Origin: Bacteroidales bacterium
GTDB lineage: Bacteria; Bacteroidota; Bacteroidia; Bacteroidales; VadinHA17
Assembly: GCA_016715075.1 (NCBI GenBank)
Contig: JADKBK010000001.1
Span: forward strand, 310,001-374,000
Length of the DNA stretch: 64,000 nt
Direction of reading: 5' to 3'
Shown: positions 56,377 through 64,000 of the stretch, piece by piece
Position numbering within the stretch: position 1 is the stretch's first letter
Layout of the letters: each line of letters opens with the position of its first letter
Notes under the pieces: model-generated
The model's input: the letters and a program-made list of their open reading frames with translations, nothing else
Told to the model about the DNA's origin: nothing
Database searches by the model: none
Made by a program: the position numbers and the translations under genes

Positions 56377-56407
56377 CAAAATTCTATATTTCTTTTAAGA
56401 AAACAAA
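56377..56407 (-). promoter_or_regulatory. Candidate promoter of the Phe/Tyr operon (TTTG-N19-GAATTTTG)
   Basis: On the minus strand TTTG (56407-56404), a 19-base spacer and GAATTTTG (56384-56377) match the Bacteroidota promoter TTTG/TAnnTTTG with one mismatch. The leader peptide begins 21 bases downstream. Confidence 0.6.
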
Positions 56408-56475
56408 TAAAAATTCATATAAAGTGAAACATATGTTGAAGATTGATAGTAATTAAGAGTATCCTGATTTGAAAA

Positions 56476-56607
56476 ATGAGATTGCTTCGTCGCTGCGCTC
56501 CTCGCAATGACACGGGATTGAACTTTCCTCTGTTCAACTCCAACACTGAAACATCTTTAACTTTAATGTCCTTGCGAGCCCGACAAAGGAGGGCGCGGCA
56601 ATCATTA
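56476..56607. repeat. gattgcttcgtcgctgcgctc / ggcgcggcaatc palindromic repeat
   Basis: Left arm agattgcttcgtcgctgcgct...cgcaatgac (56479-56511), right arm ccttgcgagcccgacaaagg...gcggcaatc (56571-56604), inverted copies about 60 bases apart. I know this wording as a widely scattered intergenic repeat of many unrelated bacterial genomes. It lies 20 bases after the hisIE stop codon and may serve as its 3' end. Confidence 0.8.
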
Positions 56608-56627
56608 ACTCCCATCCTGAAATTAAG

Positions 56628-57221
56628 TTACAACTTATGCCGTTCCTTCAACACTTCCTCAATACTCTGCAGGTTAATTCCTTTGGCTTTCAGTAAAATA
56701 AGCAGATGGTAGAGCAGATCGGCAGCCTCATTTTTAAAGAGGTTAAGATTATCATCCTTTGATTCTATTACCAGTTCTACCGCTTCCTCACCTACTTTCT
56801 GAGCCATCTTGTTGATCCCCTTTTTAAAAAGCTTATTGGTATAAGACTCCTCACTGTTTTCATCAATACGCTGGTTTATTACCTGTTCGAGTTTATAAAT
56901 AAACCCTTTGGGTGTCTCTTCGGCAAAGCATGAGGTGCTGCCGGTATGGCATACTGGTCCGGCAGGATGTACTTTAATAAGGATTGAGTCATTATCACAA
57001 TCTGACAAGATAGTGTCAACATAAAGGAAATTCCCTGATGTCTCACCTTTGGTCCATAAGCGGTTTTTACTCCGGCTGAAGAAGGTAACCTTCTTTTCGA
57101 GGCTTGTTTTGTTAAAAGCCTCTTCATTCATGTAACCGACCATCAGAACCTGAAGAGTACTGCTATCCTGTATTACCGCAGGAATGAGTCCGCTACCTTT
57201 TTTAAAATCGAGTTGTATCAT
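56628..57221 (-). CDS. hisIE: HisIE: phosphoribosyl-AMP cyclohydrolase / phosphoribosyl-ATP pyrophosphatase
   Basis: Bifunctional enzyme for steps 2 and 3 of histidine synthesis. Residues 1-105 are the cyclohydrolase: LMVGYMNEEAFNKT, FFSRSKNRLWTKGETSGNFL, and the zinc cysteines in DCDNDSILIKVHPAGPVCHTG and STSCF. Residues about 110-197 are the pyrophosphatase (EESYTNKLFKKGINKMAQKVGEEAVELVIESK, DLLYHLLILLKAKG). Its 197 residues match the fused form. It is last in the his operon and separated from hisF by 116 bases holding a cacagag element, the only long gap in the operon. Confidence 0.94.
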   Translation of the reverse strand: MIQLDFKKGSGLIPAVIQDSSTLQVLMVGYMNEEAFNKTSLEKKVTFFSRSKNRLWTKGETSGNFLYVDTILSDCDNDSILIKVHPAGPVCHTGSTSCFAEETPKGFIYKLEQVINQRIDENSEESYTNKLFKKGINKMAQKVGEEAVELVIESKDDNLNLFKNEAADLLYHLLILLKAKGINLQSIEEVLKERHKL

Positions 57222-57237
57222 AATTATTATGTAATTA

Positions 57238-57337
57238 AATATCTCTGTGTTCCTCCGTGCCTTCTCTAAAAGGGGTAAACCTCAGTTCCTGATTTTATTC
57301 ACAGAGGGGCGGAGGAGTCTCAGAGGTCACAGAGGTT
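57238..57337. repeat. Palindromic element, cacagag core, between hisF and hisIE
   Basis: tatctctgtgttcctccgtgccttctc...cacagaggggcggaggagtctcagaggtcacagagg. It lies inside the his operon, so readthrough from the his promoter must pass a potential hairpin before hisIE. Confidence 0.75.
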
Positions 57338-58091
57338 TTACATCCGTACAAATATATTCTCTTTCATAAGATACTTTTTCAGATCCCTTATATCTATCTC
57401 CCCGAAGTGAAAAATGCTTGCCGCCAGAGCCGCGCTGCATCCGGTGTTGAAGAATACCTCCTTGAAATGCTCCATCGAACCGGCGCCACCGGAAGCAATA
57501 ACGGGAATATTGACATGTACTGACCTCATTGGTTATATCAATGGAGAAGCCTGACTTTGTACCGTCATTATTCATCGATGTGAGGAGTATCTCACCGGCA
57601 CCGAGCTCCTCTGCCCTTTTTGCCCAGCTGAGAGTTCTAAGAGGAGTGGGAGTCCGCCCTCCGTTTACAAATACTATCCATTCGTCATCCGTAAATTTGG
57701 TGTCAATTGCAATCACGATGCACTGATTTCCGAATTGGGCCGCAAGCTCAGAGATCAGCTCCGGCCTTTTAACAGCAGCCGAATTTACTGTTACCTTATC
57801 AGCACCTGCATTGAGAAGTGCGGCAACATCTTCTATTGTATCCGTTCCGCCGCCAACAGTGAAAGGTATATTAATCTCAGAAGCAATTCTTTCAACCAGA
57901 CTGGCCAGCGTTTTCCTGTTCTCAATGGTAGCCGTAATATCAAGGAATACCAGTTCATCGGCTCCCTGGCCGGCATAAGCCTTTGCAAGTTCAACCGGAT
58001 CTCCGGCATCAACAAGATTAATGAAATTCACACCTTTAACAGTTCTCCCGTCTTTTATATCAAGACAAGGAATTATTCTTCTTTTTAACAT
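57338..58091 (-). CDS. hisF: HisF, imidazole glycerol phosphate synthase cyclase subunit, one frame disruption
   Basis: Cyclase partner of HisH making IGP and AICAR. The first frame (from MLKRRIIPCLDIKDGRTVKGVNF) continues through DPVELAKAYAGQGADELVFLDI and LLTSMNNDGTKSGFSIDITNEV. At about 57513-57521 the frame changes (net one extra or two missing bases), and VNIPVIASGGAGSMEHFKEVF to the end KKYLMKENIFVRM follows. Catalytic Asp11 (CLDIKDG) and Asp of the NNDGT segment are present. If unshifted, translation would run on to a stop at 57327. All neighbours are intact and the cyclase is indispensable for the pathway, so an error is likelier than a real mutation. It overlaps hisA by 7 bases. Confidence 0.9.
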
Positions 58092-58797
58092 TGTCCTCCC
58101 AATTCTTTTAAAGTGATCCTACCTTCATAAAATGCTTTGCCGATTATAACGCCTTCACATCCTGCCTCCCTTATGTCTTCGACATCCTTAAGGGATGATA
58201 TTCCGCCGCTAGCAATAAGATTTATATTAACCTTGTCAAGTATCTCTTTATACAGGTTGGTAGCCGGTCCTTTGAGCATCCCATCCCTGTCAATATCTGT
58301 ACATACCGTATATTTTACACCCATTCCTTTATAGTCCGATAAGAACTCAATGAGATCCTTATCAGAGTTCTCCAGCCAGCCTCCGGCAGATATCTTCCTG
58401 CCTTTGTAATCAGCTCCAAGGATCAGCTTTTCAGGACCATATTCTGAAAGCCACCTCATAAATAACTGAGGATCGGTTACAGCAATACTTCCTGTTGTCA
58501 CCTGTTTTGCTCCTGCGTTGAATACCATTTTCAGATCTTCATCTGTTCTTATACCCCCACCGAAGTCAATTTTGAGTGCAGTGCTTGCAGCAATCTTCTC
58601 GAGCACTTTCAGGTTTTCAATTTTTTTGTTTTGGCCCCGTCAAGATCCACTAGATGGAGGTATTCAATGCCATTGTCCTCTAATTGCATGGCTATTTCAA
58701 GGGGATTTTCATTATACACTTTTTTTGTTTCAAAATCTCCCCGTGTAAGCCGGACACATTTTCCTCCGATAATGTCAAGTGCCACTATTATTCTCAT
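58085..58797 (-). CDS. hisA: HisA, ProFAR isomerase, one base missing
   Basis: Isomerises ProFAR to PRFAR. The first frame (MRIIVALDIIGGKCVRLTRGDF to VDLDGAKTKK) breaks at a run of seven T on the + strand (58621-58627). One more A on the coding strand gives KTKKIENLKVLEKIAASTALKIDFGGGIRTDED and continues to the end ITLKELGGQC. The corrected length is 237 residues. Catalytic Asp8 (ALDIIGG) and Asp in CTDIDRDGMLKGP are present. It overlaps hisH by 4 bases and hisF by 7. The homopolymer position points to a sequencing error. Confidence 0.92.
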
Positions 58798-59372
58798 AGC
58801 TCAAGAAAATTTCGCAGGATCTTTTCACCGATCTCTGCTGATTTTTCTGGATGAAATTGTGTTGCATAGAAGTTCTCCCTGTTCATTGCCGCACTGAATG
58901 GCAGAATATAGTCGCATGTGGCAGAGGTGGATGATGATATTTCGGCATAATAGCTATGCACATAATATACATCATCATCAGGTGATATGCCTTTGAAAAG
59001 CTCTCCCCGCATTGTCAGGAAGTTATTCCATCCCATATGAGGTATCTTATCCACGGGAGGGAACAACTTAACATCCGTATCAAAGATTCCGAGACATTCA
59101 GTGTCAGCCTCCTCTGAAAACCGGCACATAAGCTGGAGACCGAGACAGATTCCAAGCACCGGCTGTTTGAGTGATCTGATCGTTTGATCCAATCCTCTTT
59201 TTGTGAGATATTGCATAGCGGTACTCGCTTCCCCTACGCCTGGAAAGATCACCTTGTCGGCACTGTTCAGCGCTTTTGGATCATCCGTGATGATACTCTT
59301 ATAACCCAGGCGGGTGAGTGCATTCTGAACCGATTTTATATTGCCGGCATTATATCTGATAATCGCAATCAT
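58794..59372 (-). CDS. hisH: HisH, imidazole glycerol phosphate synthase amidotransferase subunit
   Basis: Glutaminase that feeds ammonia to HisF. The 192-residue protein has FPGVGEASTAMQYL, the nucleophile cysteine in LGICLGLQLMCRFSEE and the catalytic His-Glu in ATQFHPEKSAEIG. Length and order are normal. Its ATG overlaps the stop of hisB by 4 bases. Confidence 0.95.
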   Translation of the reverse strand: MIAIIRYNAGNIKSVQNALTRLGYKSIITDDPKALNSADKVIFPGVGEASTAMQYLTKRGLDQTIRSLKQPVLGICLGLQLMCRFSEEADTECLGIFDTDVKLFPPVDKIPHMGWNNFLTMRGELFKGISPDDDVYYVHSYYAEISSSTSATCDYILPFSAAMNRENFYATQFHPEKSAEIGEKILRNFLEL

Positions 59373-60457
59373 AATTTACCTTTTGTACTTGGAAGGTTAT
59401 AGTTATCTGTCTGTTTAACCGCCATCTTCACGGCTTTTGCAAATGCTTTGAATATAGCCTCTATCTTATGGTGTTCATTCTCCCCTTCAGCCATTATATT
59501 CAGGTTGCATCTGGCATTATCGCTGAAAGATTTAAAGAAGTGATAGAAGAGTTCGGCAGGCATCTCACCGATTTTTTCCCTGAGGAATGCAACATCCCAC
59601 ACAAGCCAAGGTCTCCCTCCGAAATCGATAGATACCCGGGCCAGACAATCATCCATAGGAAGTAAAAAGCCATATCTTTCGATCCCTTTTTTCCCTCCCA
59701 GGGCCTTCAGAACAGCCTCTCCAAGGGAGATAGCCACGTCTTCAACTGTATGATGTTCATCAATATGCAGATCTCCCTTGACGTTTACAGCCAGATCCAT
59801 ATTGCCGTGCTTTGCTATCTGTTCAAGCATATGATCAAAGAATCCTATGCCGGTAGATATGGCACTTTTTCCACTCCCGTCGAGGTTCAGATCGATTTTG
59901 ATCTTCGTTTCGGATGTATTTCTTTCTATTGCAGCACTGCGTGGCTTCATCTTAAGATACTGACAGATCTCGTTCCAGTCATTCGTACAGAAATCGGCAG
60001 AGCCCGATTTGTCACTGCTGATAAAGATCGATTTGCATCCAAGATTTTTTGCAAGCTCAATATCTGTCAATCTGTCCCCGATAACGAATGAAGCATTCAG
60101 ATCTACTCCGCCGGCAAGATATTTAGTCAGCATGGCAGTCCCTGGTTTACGTGTCGGAGCATTATCTGAAGGCACTGACCTGTCGATAAATATCTCACTG
60201 AATACAATGCCTTCACCCTTCAGGATCTGAAGCATCTTGTTTTGTACAGGCCAGAAGGTCTCTTCAGGAAATGAGGCTGTACCCATTCCATCCTGGTTTG
60301 TGACCATCACAAGTTCATAGTCGGTCTCCTTTGCTATCTTTGATAAGCATGTTATTGCTGAGGGCAGGAAAACCATTTTTTCAAAACTATCGACCTGTTC
60401 ATCCTCCGGTTCAGCTATAATTGTTCCGTCTCTGTCTATAAATAGTACTTTCTTCAT
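59369..60457 (-). CDS. hisB: HisB, bifunctional histidinol-phosphatase / IGP dehydratase
   Basis: Residues 1-165 are the HAD-type histidinol phosphatase (LFIDRDGTIIAEPED, VMVTNQDGMG, RKPGTAMLTKYL, VIGDRLTDIELAKNLGC). Residues about 170-362 are imidazole glycerol phosphate dehydratase with its histidine-rich metal sites (GFFDHMLEQIAKHG, IDEHHTVEDVAISLGEA, GENEHHKIEAIFKAFAKAV). The fusion is seen in Bacteroidota and enteric bacteria. It overlaps hisC and hisH by 4 bases each. Confidence 0.95.
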   Translation of the reverse strand: MKKVLFIDRDGTIIAEPEDEQVDSFEKMVFLPSAITCLSKIAKETDYELVMVTNQDGMGTASFPEETFWPVQNKMLQILKGEGIVFSEIFIDRSVPSDNAPTRKPGTAMLTKYLAGGVDLNASFVIGDRLTDIELAKNLGCKSIFISSDKSGSADFCTNDWNEICQYLKMKPRSAAIERNTSETKIKIDLNLDGSGKSAISTGIGFFDHMLEQIAKHGNMDLAVNVKGDLHIDEHHTVEDVAISLGEAVLKALGGKKGIERYGFLLPMDDCLARVSIDFGGRPWLVWDVAFLREKIGEMPAELFYHFFKSFSDNARCNLNIMAEGENEHHKIEAIFKAFAKAVKMAVKQTDNYNLPSTKGKL

Positions 60458-61485
60458 ATAGCAATTGACTTTAAAGCGGAAATAAGTTTATTGTTCTCAT
60501 TCGGTTTACCAACTGTTATCCTTATGCAGTTTTCAATGACACTGTTCCTGTTTCTAACAACTATATTCCTGTCAATAAGTGCATTGTAGATACTATTAGC
60601 ATCCTTCACCCTGACAAGCAGAAAGTTTGAATCTGAGGAAAAGACTTTCTCTATTGATTTGATTTTTTTCAGTTTCCCGGCGAGCCGGTCTCTTTCTGTT
60701 TTAATTTTCAGAACCTGAGTCCTGTATACCTCCGGCTTGCCCAGTTTTTTCAAAGCGGCTATCTGATTTATAGTACTCATATTGTACGGAGGCTTGACTT
60801 TATTGAAATAGTGAATGATTTCAGGAGTTGAAAAGGCTATTCCAACTCTTGCAGCAGCCATTCCCAATGCTTTGCTGAATGTCTGCATTATGATAAGGTT
60901 GGGGTATTTACCGAGAAGTTTTACAAATGAAGGCTGCTCACTGAAATCTATATAAGCTTCATCAATGACGATGATCCCATTGAATTTTGAGATTAAATAC
61001 TCAACGTCTGAATGGTTCATTGAATTGCTGGTAGGATTATTAGGAGAACAGATAAATATCAGCTTCAGGTTTTTATCTGACAGGAATTGTTCTGTTTGTG
61101 TGATATCGATCTGAAAATTTCCGTTAAGAGGGATCCTGATAACCTTCACATCATTCACTGATGCTGACACTTCGTACATTCCATATGTAGGGGTGAAAGT
61201 CAGAGCGCTGTCAATGCCGGGGCTACAGAATATTCTGAAACAGAGATCAATTATCTCATCACTCCCGTTACCGAGAAATATATTCTCAACTGCTATTCCC
61301 CTGAACCTGGCAACTGCAGCCTTCAACTCCTTCTGATATGGATCAGGATACCGGTTGAGGCTTCCGTATGGATTTTCATTTGCATCCATAAATACTCCTG
61401 TGCTGCCCTGGAACTCATCCCTGGCGCAGGAGTAGGGGGTAAGCCTGAGTACATTTTCCCTTACTATTTTATTTATATCAACCAT
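60454..61485 (-). CDS. hisC: HisC, histidinol-phosphate aminotransferase
   Basis: PLP enzyme of fold type I, 343 residues. Signs: MDANENPYGSLNRYPDP, the GNGSDEIIDLCFRIFCSPG segment, SPNNPTSN, IVIDEAYIDFSEQPS, the PLP lysine in TFSKALGMAAARVGIAF and the end CIRITVGKPNENN. It overlaps the stop of hisD by 8 bases. Confidence 0.95.
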   Translation of the reverse strand: MVDINKIVRENVLRLTPYSCARDEFQGSTGVFMDANENPYGSLNRYPDPYQKELKAAVARFRGIAVENIFLGNGSDEIIDLCFRIFCSPGIDSALTFTPTYGMYEVSASVNDVKVIRIPLNGNFQIDITQTEQFLSDKNLKLIFICSPNNPTSNSMNHSDVEYLISKFNGIIVIDEAYIDFSEQPSFVKLLGKYPNLIIMQTFSKALGMAAARVGIAFSTPEIIHYFNKVKPPYNMSTINQIAALKKLGKPEVYRTQVLKIKTERDRLAGKLKKIKSIEKVFSSDSNFLLVRVKDANSIYNALIDRNIVVRNRNSVIENCIRITVGKPNENNKLISALKSIAI

Positions 61486-62767
61486 TCTTTAAGCTTTTAA
61501 GTCTTATACTTACAGCATTTTTATGACCATTGAGCTGTTCTGCCTCTGCCATTATCTCTATAGCGGGGCCAAGGTTCATAATACCTTCCGCAGTGAGTTC
61601 CTGGAAAGAAATCTTCTTAAGGAAGCTTTCAATTGATACTCCGCTGTAATTCCTTGCATATCCGTTGGTTGGAAGAGTATGGTTAGTACCTGAGGCATAG
61701 TCACCTGCACTCTCGCAGCTGTAGGAACCCAGAAATACTGAACCTGCATTGATTACCTTTTCCGCGAGCCTGTTTGCATCAGAGGTATTTATTATCAGGT
61801 GTTCAGGAGCATATGAATTGCTGAAGCCGATGCAGTCATCAAGTGTATTGAAAAGTATGAGCTTACTGTTCTCGAGTGCCCCTGAAGCGATCTCCTGTCT
61901 TGGCAATGTTAAGAGCTGGTTTTCAATCTGCAGCTTGACTTTTTCAATCATCTCTCCGCTGTCGGTCAGGAAGATTACCTGGCTGTCGGCGCCATGCTCA
62001 GCCTGGGAGATCAGATCTGCAGCTATGAATTCAGGGTTTGCCATACCGTCAGAAATTATTAGTACTTCACTCGGGCCGGCTGGCATATCAATTGCTATAC
62101 CATCCTGTTGTACAAGCTCTTTGGCTTTGGTGACGAACTGATTTCCCGGTCCGAAAATTTTATAAACCCTGGGGATTGTTTCTGTGCCATATGCCATCGC
62201 GGCTATTGCCTGAGCGCCACCAGCCTTAAAAATGTCTCTGATGCCTATGAGTTGAGCGGTATAGAGGATAAATGGATTTATCTTCCCGTCTTTTCCGGGA
62301 GGGGAACAGATAATTATCTCCTTACAGCCAGCCAGTTTAGCAGGGATGCCAAGCATTAGTACCGTGGAGAAGAGAGGAGCGCTCCCTCCTGGAATATATA
62401 ATCCTGTTTTTTCAATAGGAACACTTTTTCTCCAGCATCTGACACCTCTGGAAGTTTCAACGGGAGCCTCAGTAAAAAGTTGTGAGCGGTGGAATTTATC
62501 AATATTTTCCCGTGCAATATTTATTGCCTGTTTTATCTCTTCCGGCACCAATTGTTCCGCTTCTCTCAACTCATCAGCAGAAACCTTCAGATTTCCCGGA
62601 TTGACACCATCGAATTTTTCCGAATAACTGTAAAGAGCTTTATCCTTTTCTGTTCTTACCCTGATAAGAATATCCCTGACTTTATCTTCAAGGTAGTTCT
62701 TTTTAAGTGAGGGGCGCTCACACAGGGAGCCCCATTCGTCCTTCTCCGGACGTATTACTGTTTTCAT
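61478..62767 (-). CDS. hisD: HisD, histidinol dehydrogenase
   Basis: Zinc enzyme oxidising histidinol to histidine. The 429 residues include GLYIPGGSAPLFSTVLML, the FGPGNQFVTKAKELVQQ segment, the signature ADLISQAEHGADSQVIFL with catalytic residues, and PTNGYARNYSGVSIESFLK. Length is normal. Its ATG shares one base with the hisG stop (TAATG at 62769-62765), so translation is coupled. Confidence 0.95.
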   Translation of the reverse strand: MKTVIRPEKDEWGSLCERPSLKKNYLEDKVRDILIRVRTEKDKALYSYSEKFDGVNPGNLKVSADELREAEQLVPEEIKQAINIARENIDKFHRSQLFTEAPVETSRGVRCWRKSVPIEKTGLYIPGGSAPLFSTVLMLGIPAKLAGCKEIIICSPPGKDGKINPFILYTAQLIGIRDIFKAGGAQAIAAMAYGTETIPRVYKIFGPGNQFVTKAKELVQQDGIAIDMPAGPSEVLIISDGMANPEFIAADLISQAEHGADSQVIFLTDSGEMIEKVKLQIENQLLTLPRQEIASGALENSKLILFNTLDDCIGFSNSYAPEHLIINTSDANRLAEKVINAGSVFLGSYSCESAGDYASGTNHTLPTNGYARNYSGVSIESFLKKISFQELTAEGIMNLGPAIEIMAEAEQLNGHKNAVSIRLKSLKNG

Positions 62768-63624
62768 TACAAAATCATTTTTTCAATAGGAATTACCAAA
62801 ATACCTTCCGCTCCGGCTTCTCTCAGCTGGTCAATTCTATCCCAGAACTGATCTTCCTTTACCACTGAATGAATGGAGCACCATCCTTTATTAACAAGTG
62901 GGAGAATAGAAGGGCTCTTCATTCCGGGAAGTATGGAACAGATCTTTTCCACAGCAGATTCGGGTGCGTTGAGCAGGATGTATTTATTCTCTTTTGCATT
63001 AATTACCGACCTTATCCGGAAGAGGAGCTTAGCCAGGATCTCCTGTTTTTCAGCAATAAGATTCTTGTTGCCGATAATTACTGCCTGGCTTTTTAGTATT
63101 GTTTCAACTTCATGCAATCCGTTGGTCAGCAGAGTACTTCCTGAACTTACGATATCACAAATCCCATCCGCGAGCCCTATTCCCGGTGCTATTTCAACAC
63201 TGCCGCTGATCTCTTCTATTTCGGCAGTGATATTATTCCTGAGAAAGAAATCGGATAGTATTTTCGGATAGCTTGTTGCCACCTTCTTATTCATAAAATA
63301 GTGAGGTCCGGTATATTTTTCTTCCTTTGGGATAGCCAGGCTCAGGCGGCAATTTGCAAACCCAAGTTTTTCTATTATATCCACATCCTTGTTTTTTTCA
63401 AAGACCATGTTCTCTCCCAGTATTCCGATATCGGCGACCTGTTGTTCTACATACTGAGGGATGTCATCATCTCTCAGGAAAAGGACCTCGACCGGAAAAT
63501 TTGAAGCAGTGGTTTTAAGGACACTTATTCCGCTGTAGAATTTAATGCCACACTCTTCGAGTAATTTTTTTGAATTCTCACTCAGACGTCCGCTTTTTTG
63601 AATTGCGATTTTCAGTACACTCAT
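62767..63624 (-). CDS. hisG: HisG, ATP phosphoribosyltransferase (long form)
   Basis: First and committed enzyme of histidine synthesis. The ATG at 63624 (MSVLKIAIQKSGRLSENS) is chosen over the frame opening at 63651. The 285 residues include the long-form catalytic domains (DDIPQYVEQQVADIGILGENM, DGICDIVSSGSTLLTNGL) and a C-terminal ACT-like regulatory domain of about 75 residues (YILLNAPESAVEKICSILPG to EGILVIPIEKMIL), usually binding histidine for feedback inhibition. No HisZ is needed. It follows the his attenuator by about 40 bases, so both enzyme activity and transcription answer to histidine. Confidence 0.95.
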   Translation of the reverse strand: MSVLKIAIQKSGRLSENSKKLLEECGIKFYSGISVLKTTASNFPVEVLFLRDDDIPQYVEQQVADIGILGENMVFEKNKDVDIIEKLGFANCRLSLAIPKEEKYTGPHYFMNKKVATSYPKILSDFFLRNNITAEIEEISGSVEIAPGIGLADGICDIVSSGSTLLTNGLHEVETILKSQAVIIGNKNLIAEKQEILAKLLFRIRSVINAKENKYILLNAPESAVEKICSILPGMKSPSILPLVNKGWCSIHSVVKEDQFWDRIDQLREAGAEGILVIPIEKMIL

Positions 63625-63664
63625 TTTTCCTGTTCTTTGGTGTCTGAACATTTCCGGCAGGAAA

Positions 63665-63697
63665 TAAAAAACCCGCCTGATCTGCTCAGACGGGTTT
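63665..63697 (-). terminator. His attenuator terminator upstream of hisG
   Basis: On the minus strand a 12-bp stem (arms 63686-63697 and 63669-63680; one G-U pair) with a 5-base loop is followed by T residues. A second small hairpin (TGATAT / ATATCA, 63724-63719 and 63704-63699) precedes it directly after the leader stop and may act as a pause or alternative structure. Distance to the hisG start is about 40 bases. Confidence 0.92.
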
Positions 63698-63724
63698 ATG
63701 ATATTTTAGAATTTACACATATCA

Positions 63725-63784
63725 TTATCTCCTCGCCTGAAAGCAAGCACCGGAATGATGATGATGTGATATTTTATAATTCAT
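63725..63784 (-). CDS. hisL: His leader peptide MNYKISHHHHSGACFQARR
   Basis: A 19-codon frame from ATG 63784-63782 to TAA 63727-63725 with four consecutive CAT histidine codons (codons 7-10). It is followed by the hisG terminator and preceded by a TAnnTTTG promoter element. The arrangement is that of the enterobacterial his leader, although the sequence is unrelated. Confidence 0.94.
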   Translation of the reverse strand: MNYKISHHHHSGACFQARR

Positions 63785-63802
63785 TACTTAAAATTATGAA
63801 TG

Positions 63803-63833
63803 CAAAAATAGTAAAAAATTAATAACTGTCACA
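63803..63833 (-). promoter_or_regulatory. Candidate his operon promoter
   Basis: TATTTTTG (63810-63803, minus strand) is an exact TAnnTTTG -7 element. At 19 bases upstream the -33 position reads TGTG (63833-63830), one mismatch from TTTG. The leader peptide starts 18 bases downstream. Confidence 0.6.
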
Positions 63834-63866
63834 GTTTATGCATTAATTATTAAAATAATATTCTTT

Positions 63867-64000
63867 TTATACTCTTTCAGCAACAAGGTCTCCTACCTCG
63901 GTTGTTGAAAAGCCCATTTTTCCTGCTCCCATATCTTTCAGCTTGTTTGCAGTAACATCCATAACTGCATTTTCTACGGCACGGGCAGCCTTCTCCTCAC
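63867..64000 (-). CDS. 3' end of an isopropylmalate/isocitrate dehydrogenase-family gene (partial)
   Basis: The last 44 codons of a minus-strand gene leaving the window: EEKAARAVENAVMDVTANK, then the end GFSTTEVGDLVAERV with TAA at 63869-63867. The STTEVGDLV terminus is typical of beta-decarboxylating dehydrogenases (LeuB or NAD-type isocitrate dehydrogenase). Which one cannot be decided from this fragment. It lies upstream of, and in the same direction as, the his leader, 57 bases before the -7 element. Confidence 0.6.
   Translation of the reverse strand, partial: EEKAARAVENAVMDVTANKLKDMGAGKMGFSTTEVGDLVAERV

Noticed and set aside
57338..58797. Loss of histidine biosynthesis through frameshifts in hisA and hisF
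   Set aside because: The other six his genes and the attenuator are intact, and the hisA break is in a T7 run; sequence error explains it better.

Overview
The window reads as a chromosomal segment of a Bacteroidota bacterium, probably a free-living or sludge/sediment-type member of Bacteroidales or a close relative. Grounds, all from the sequence: OmpP1/FadL and TonB-dependent outer-membrane proteins, many lipoproteins, a GH106/GH2/GH31/GH38 and sulfatase glycan-degradation content, TAnnTTTG-type promoters before the amino-acid operons, Bacteroidota-style gene fusions (hisB phosphatase/dehydratase, hisIE, DAHP synthase-chorismate mutase) and very little Shine-Dalgarno signal.

Layout. 0-6.5 kb: phosphate uptake and sensing (pstC-pstA-pstB on +; phoU-phoB-phoR on -, with phoR interrupted by an in-frame TGA). 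6.7-10.1 kb: a secreted protein, an OmpP1/FadL barrel and a small four-helix-bundle (S23) gene bracketed by octamer repeat arrays. 10.6-48.8 kb: an accessory catabolic region with a GH106-like hydrolase, an S1 sulfatase, a TonB receptor coupled to a small lipoprotein, a DUF1080 protein, a DUF4350-like protein, GH38, an alpha/beta hydrolase, three URO-D-fold proteins, GH2, a dicarboxylate symporter, a PhyH oxygenase, a broken GH5-like gene, a NagX-like membrane protein, an APC permease, GH31, a Gfo/Idh/MocA oxidoreductase followed by a PmoA (DUF6807) protein, and a NIPSNAP protein. No SusD is seen, so this is not a canonical polysaccharide-utilisation locus. 48.9-64 kb: aromatic and histidine biosynthesis on the minus strand: trpB2; pheA-aminotransferase-tyrA-aroG/CM-aroA; hisG-D-C-B-H-A-F-IE; and the 3' end of an isopropylmalate/isocitrate dehydrogenase.

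The strongest regulatory result is that the three amino-acid transcription units each begin with a short leader peptide rich in the codons of the pathway end product (Trp-Ser-Trp; six Phe plus five Tyr; four consecutive His), followed by an intrinsic terminator 13-40 nt before the first structural gene. These are three independent transcription attenuators within 13.5 kb, all too small for ordinary gene calling.

The second theme is repeat DNA. Almost every intergenic gap of the accessory region is filled by one of several families: palindromic MITE-like elements with shared GGGCTGTTGAAAAAGTC-type ends and exchangeable cores (cgcaaag, cacagag or CCCCC-rich), one nested inside another; degenerate 8-bp and 7-bp tandem arrays that often start at or beside a stop codon; and REP-like palindromes.

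Caution: about ten conserved genes carry single frame disruptions (hisA, hisF, pheA, the symporter, the SPOR gene, PhyH and others), several of them in homopolymer runs and several in genes needed for otherwise intact operons. This looks largely like residual indel error of an assembly rather than wholesale gene decay, and frame calls below are made with that in mind.
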